Translations under genes and position numbers: made by a program
Origin: Tamarix chinensis
Lineage: Eukaryota > Streptophyta > Magnoliopsida > Caryophyllales > Tamaricaceae
DNA: 64,000 bases
Assembly (NCBI GenBank): GCA_030549775.1
Contig: CM060174.1
Span: forward strand, 12,777,128-12,841,127
Reading direction: 5' to 3'
Notes under the pieces: generated by a model
The model's database searches: none
What the model saw: the letters and a program-made list of their open reading frames with translations, nothing else
What the model was told of the DNA's origin: nothing
In this document: positions 59,827-64,000 of the stretch, in pieces
Layout: every line of letters starts with the position of its first letter
How positions within the stretch are numbered: position 1 is the stretch's first letter

Positions 59827-60234
59827 CAGCTTGTGGCCCCCTACCTATTTAATGGGCAATATCCCTTATAGGTTAGCCGTAGGTGCTATTCAAGTTGTTA
59901 TCAGGTAAGAGCATAATGATTGTCTGGGAAGCTTTTCAGGGTTCTCTTTTAATTTTATTATTTCTTTGTTTAGTGATTTTATTCTTATAACTACTAATAG
60001 TGGATTTTATCTTTTGTAACGTCTTTAACGCGCTAATATAATTTAAATATACTCTTGGATTTGTGTAAATTATGTTTTGTATATTTTAAGCATTAGCACT
60101 TGGTACTAGAATGCTAGAAGGAAACTGATCTGGTACTAAGTGTGGCGGTAGTATATCCGAAATTTACTGTTTTTCTTCCGCCTAACTTTTAAATAAAACG
60201 AAATTTTTTAGTAGTGAATTTTGGGGGTGTTACA

Positions 60235-61455
60235 ATTTTGTCCATAAATTTGTCATGAAAATGATAAAACATAATAATTAAATTATTTATCATCCAATTA
60301 AATTATCATATTTTCCAAATGACCATTTTGCTCTTAATCATGATTCTGTACATAAAACCCTAGCATGTATTTTTATTTCATCCAATATCACATATTCTCA
60401 TGCTCGACAATAAATAACACATATTAGACATGTTTGTCGGGATGAATATCACAATATACTTAAAATAACCAACTTGCCCCTATAGCACACAATAATACAA
60501 ATTCTATGATAATTATATCCAAGCACGCTCAACCTATCATTTTACACATACATATCATAGACAATATTTGCCTCACATCACAATAATTTTATTCATATTT
60601 TTATATCTGAAATACTTTACATGATGACACGCTTCCTTTTTTTCAATTTTTATGCTAACAATAATAAGTACATAATTATAATGTAACGAATCAATGTTAG
60701 CATATTTAATACATAAAAACCCTAATATGCTATCATGCAATATCAATCATTTTGTTAGAGTATAAAAGTTACTTGATTTCTAGCAAAACACAAATTATTA
60801 GTATCCTATTAAAATTATTAAGAATTATTAAGCCTCATTAATTAAACTTTTGTGCCTAAAAATAATACAAAAGTAATCATTTAAGTATTTAACCAAGAAA
60901 ATAATAATAATTGATTTTAAAATATTTATTAACCATAATTACCAAAAAACCCTTAATATTAAAAATGGATACCAACATTTAAGAGGGAAAATTTTCCTTA
61001 CAATGTAAGTTTAGGCGCATGAGGAAGGGTGTGTGTTGGGTGGTGTTGGTAAGATTGAGGTTGGATAGATGGTGGTCTACTAGGAAACCAATGATGATGA
61101 GGTGTTGGAGGTATTGGGCTCGACGAGGCACTGTAGAAAGAAGAAGGGGGAGGGTAAGGTGGAAAAAGGGTGTTGGGTGGTTGGGTTGGTGGCTATGAGG
61201 TGGTGATGTTGAGACAAGGGTTATAGTAGAGGACAGTGTATAATGATGGGGTTATGGAGGGACGTGATGCAGGAGGGGAGTAGGCTACGGTAGAAGTGGA
61301 CACAAGTTGGGAGGTGGCTATGATGGAAAATGCCAAAGTAATAAGAGGAGGATCAACGACTATAAGTGTCATTTCTGGTGTGGTTGTAATCGGCACGCAA
61401 TTTAAGTCCTCTTGTTGAAAATTATAGTATTTAAATAAGGGCATCATTCTATATT
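60235..61455 (-). mobile_element. M6 host LTR segment between LTR D and the next insertion
   Basis: It starts with sequence matching LTR A near 5,740-5,800 in reverse. It ends with the purine-rich (sense pyrimidine) block at 61,010-61,440. The 84-codon minus frame in that block is low complexity. Confidence 0.6.
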
Positions 61456-63128
61456 AAGGATTGAGAGGGCTCACCTTTATTTAACTAGCTCAAAAATAAT
61501 GAAACTAAATTAATAAATAAAAACTCTAAATCAAACAAAATAAATAAATAAATAAAAATACAGTAATGGGGGTTTTGAAATAGAAAATAATAAAAAGAAT
61601 AAATAAAATAAAATAATAAAAATAATGGATAACTACAAATATGATAAATATGCTTAGGAAATTGAAATTCACCACTAGATTAGGTCAAAATATAATAATA
61701 ATTTCTAAGTCATCTTTAATCATGAGAAGGAGATTGACCAAGTTGTAAGCTAAAAGTAGGTATATACATCTTATATTACTTCTCTAAAATAATTAATATG
61801 ACAAAATTCCAATATTAATCTTATTAAATACTAATAATATAGTGGTAACAAGTAGTTGTTATATTTAACTAGATTTAATACATTAACTACAATTGGAATG
61901 ATGTTTATTTAAGTATCCAAACTAGTACAATAAGGATGTCTAGTTGTATTTCTCTCCTTTGATCCACACATATCTAAACATTTCACTACTCAGGTTAGAA
62001 TCACAAAACTATCAAATGTATTGTCATCTAACCTAGCTGTAATTTATATATATAAATTTTAGAATATTTATATGGCCGCCTAATAGGCAAATAATCCTAC
62101 ATACTGTCACTATAAGGAAACCAAAACAATGCATGCACCATATAAATTATACTTGAAAAAATTATATATATAAATGATAACAATTAAAATAGAGTCAAAG
62201 ATCAATCTTATGAAAGAAAGAAAAAAAATAATATCATATCTCAAACCATAATCTAGGGTTTCATTTTATTCCTTAATAATAAATAGTTAGACAATCATAA
62301 TGAACAAATTAATTACACAAAAATATTTATTAAAAATATAAATCAAAAATAGAGAAAGAAATAACCAAAATTAATTATGGATGAAAGTTTAAAATTTTAT
62401 TTAGATTAAAAATTAATTAATTTCATCTAAAATAAATTTTTTCGGTATCTTTTTCTCTTTTCTTTCTCTCGGCTGGCTTTGTGTGGATTTTCGTGATTTG
62501 TATTTTTTTTCTTTTCCTTTCGGTTGAACTATGCTCCTACCTAGTTCTCACTTTTCTTTTCTTTTCTTTTCTTTTCCATATGGCTTCCTTCTGACATGTC
62601 TCTCTGCTCTCTGGTTTCTACACAAGTTAGAGCCTTCTTCCTGCTCTAGTTGGTCTCTGGCTCTTTTTTTTCCTGTTTTTTCTTCTTTGATTGCGCCTCT
62701 AGCCTCAGGCTACTGCATTGGCTCTTCTTTTGTTTTTTTCTCTCTTTTGTCTTCTTCTACTCCACATCTACGCCATCGTTTCTTGATCTTTTTACCGCTT
62801 CCTTCCTCTCTTGGCTTCCCTGCTTCTTTGTTTTATAAATTTTTTTTATCACCTCTTGTGTCTTGTTTTAGGCCTGTGTTGTTGATCCTTTGGGATTTTG
62901 GTCCAACTCTATTTTTTTAACTTTACCTACAAAATAAAATTAATAAATTATTAAATAATCTTATACTTTAAATTTATTTAATTTCTATCAGTTTAGCTCA
63001 AATAATAAAATATATAAGATTATTATTGCTTAATTGAAAAATCATAATTATTCACATATATTACTCAAATAAAATACCAAAAAATAAGATTAAAAGGGTA
63101 TAAAATATGTCAAAATATGCACTCATCA
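61455..63128 (-). mobile_element. LTR-like insertion in M6, boundaries approximate
   Basis: The minus-sense start is TGATGAGTGCATATTTTGAC at 63,128. Body: AT-rich, then a purine-rich minus-strand stretch (the plus strand is CT-rich at 62,450-62,920), then AT-rich again with AAACCCTAG. The composition breaks the purine-rich block of M6, which resumes at 63,129 (ATTGCCTAGGGG). I could not place the other end or a target duplication. No coding sequence is seen, and the plus-strand frame at 62,531-62,920 is Phe/Ser/Leu low complexity. A second Gypsy LTR family is my best guess. Confidence 0.45.
62552..62578 (+). repeat. TTTTC pentanucleotide microsatellite
   Basis: About five TTTTC units. Confidence 0.85.
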
Positions 63129-63938
63129 ATTGCCTAGGGGAAGTAGCAGGAGAAAGTGTCGAAGGGGATGGGCTAGCTTTGGTGAGTTTGGCAAGCGTTA
63201 AAAATGGAGGTGTTGTTGGTAGGAGGATGTGAGCTCGGAAAAGTGAATAGGTGGTAATGATGGTTGGCAAAACCAAATAGGCCTAGAAGAGAGTAGGGGA
63301 TAATCGGGGTGTGGTGGTGGTTGATGGGTGATAAGAGAGCTGGCTACGAGGTTGGTTGCATAAGGGGATGTAAGGAAGGGTTGTTTGGTTATTGATGGCG
63401 AAGGATTTGGTGGTGTAGGGTAGCGACCAAAGACATGCAAGAGGGAGCATATGCAAGGCAACACAGGAGGCCGAAGGTGGTCAGTGATGGTTGTGGATGA
63501 TGGTACTAAATGAAAGGTTGTGTTTGGGTGTAAAGGGGTTTTGTTTCAAACAAAGAAAAGAGAGGGGAGGGAGTGTGTATATGTATGTATGCATACAAGC
63601 AGTCCGGCGATGGCATAAGGCTCTATAGAGAGGTAAAGTAGTGGTGACAAAACAAGGGTAAATCGGGGTGAAATAGCATGGTAGGATAGAAATATTTTAT
63701 TGTTCTTTTAGGTTTAGTTTACTTGGATTAGGGTACCGGTTAGAAAAAATAATCCGGTTTAGGATAGGTTTAATAAGAAGAGAAAAGGTAAAATAATCAG
63801 GGAAAATTATTTAAGAAAATATACAGGTTATGGGTCAGATTTTAATAATAAAATAATTAGGCTAAGGTTTATGGGTTAAGTTTTGAATAAAAGGATGAAC
63901 ACCTGAAAGAAAATGTTACGAAATTTTGGGTTGCTACA
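63129..63938 (-). mobile_element. 5' terminal segment of solo LTR M6
   Basis: Sense start TGTAGCAACCCAAAATTTCG at 63,938, then the AT leader, then the pyrimidine block (purine-rich on plus, 63,130-63,660). The minus frames here are low complexity. Confidence 0.75.
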
Positions 63939-64000
63939 GATTTTTTCTATAACTAAATTGATCTTTTACCATGATGGAACTAATATTTTTCCAACTTTGA
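63939..64000. repeat. X sequence, right part of the M6 insertion site
   Basis: It begins with the GATTT duplication and continues with CTATAACTAAATTGATCTTTTACCAT-like X sequence comparable to 31,290-31,380. Confidence 0.6.

Larger units (their letters stand above)
53438..60234 (+). mobile_element. Family R LTR with four nested elements (LTR D)
   Basis: It runs from CGTAATACCTCAAAATTTT at 53,438 (the expected TG reads CG) to GAATTTTGGGGGTGTTACA at 60,234. Order: AT-rich leader, pyrimidine block broken by a Cassandra element and a hAT element, hairpin 56,474-56,497, a hAT MITE, a GGTAATTT minisatellite (57,603-58,440), body, a hAT-like element at 59,348 and the conserved 3' segment. Net length is about 4.4 kb. 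It is inserted in M6, whose sequence continues on both sides as judged against LTR A near 5,795-5,830. Flanking pentamers AAATC/ATTTT do not match, so no target duplication is visible. Frames in the pyrimidine block are low complexity. Confidence 0.82.
43236..63938 (-). mobile_element. Family R solo LTR expanded by nested insertions (M6)
   Basis: The plus-strand left end is TGTAACACCCCCATTG (43,236) and the right end AAATTTTGGGTTGCTACA (63,938). Perfect GATTT duplications lie outside both (43,231-43,235 and 63,939-63,943). Host segments are 43,236-43,828, 47,575-48,406, 53,261-53,437, 60,235 to about 61,455, and 63,129-63,938, about 3.6 kb in total, close to M7. Placed end to end they reproduce the order of LTR A (for example TTTCATGACAAAT near 5795, then the TTATCTAGAATAAATGGG region near 5970, then the minisatellite). 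The interruptions are LTR M7, a LINE, LTR D and an LTR-like insertion. No coding sequence belongs to M6 itself. Confidence 0.88.

Noticed and set aside
62531..62920. 129-codon plus-strand frame rich in Phe/Ser/Leu
   Set aside because: CT-rich tract of an LTR-like insertion; no signal beyond composition.

Overview
The window is repetitive intergenic DNA from a large plant nuclear genome, probably an angiosperm, although the sequence alone does not fix the species. It is very AT-rich with blocks of CT-rich sequence. It carries plant-type transposons: a plant L1 LINE, a Cassandra TRIM, a Ty3/Gypsy element primed by initiator-Met tRNA, hAT, CACTA-like and Helitron elements. I found no intact host protein gene, tRNA gene or functional rRNA gene. 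All recognisable coding sequence is decayed transposon protein.

One long-LTR family, called family R here, dominates. Its members begin TGTAAYACCCC on the sense strand, end GGGGTGTTACA and are about 3.7-5 kb long once younger insertions are removed. In sense order each holds an AT-rich leader, a roughly 1 kb pyrimidine-rich block, a position-conserved hairpin, internal minisatellites and a conserved 3' segment. The family is identified as Ty3/Gypsy LTRs because the copy ending at 36,520 is followed, on the minus strand, by an initiator-Met primer binding site and then decayed gag and protease. Most other copies are solo LTRs or fragments.

Layout. 1-2,274: a minus R LTR cut by the window edge, sitting in the 3' end of a plus R LTR. 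2,275-4,950: a decayed hAT transposase. 4,950-7,417: a 5'-truncated plus LTR (A). 7,418-9,350: a Copia-LTR-like stretch and two small inverted-repeat elements. 9,351-20,930: minus LTRs M2 and M3, with plus LTR B (13,143-18,632) inside M3 and an unrelated 1.5 kb solo LTR inside B. 20,931-23,303: AT-rich tandem repeats. 23,304-30,678: plus LTR C containing a 2.4 kb Helitron. 30,679-34,690: AT-rich DNA with a CACTA-like terminus, a hAT MITE, a possible Copia fragment and a foldback MITE. 34,690-43,005: a Gypsy 5' end (protease, gag, PBS, LTR M4) whose LTR is split by solo LTR M5.

43,236-63,938 is the centrepiece: one minus-strand solo LTR (M6) with perfect GATTT target duplications. It has been expanded to 20.7 kb by solo LTR M7 (duplication GTCAC), a LINE-1 (about 12 bp duplication), plus LTR D and another LTR-like insertion. 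LTR D itself contains a Cassandra TRIM and three hAT-like elements. Several insertions can be checked inside this window because another R copy preserves the empty site. The window is therefore a layered record of transposition. I see no coding system here that is new to biology. The most unusual signals are the covarying LTR hairpin, the Helitron with a duplicated 5' terminus and the minisatellites within the LTRs.
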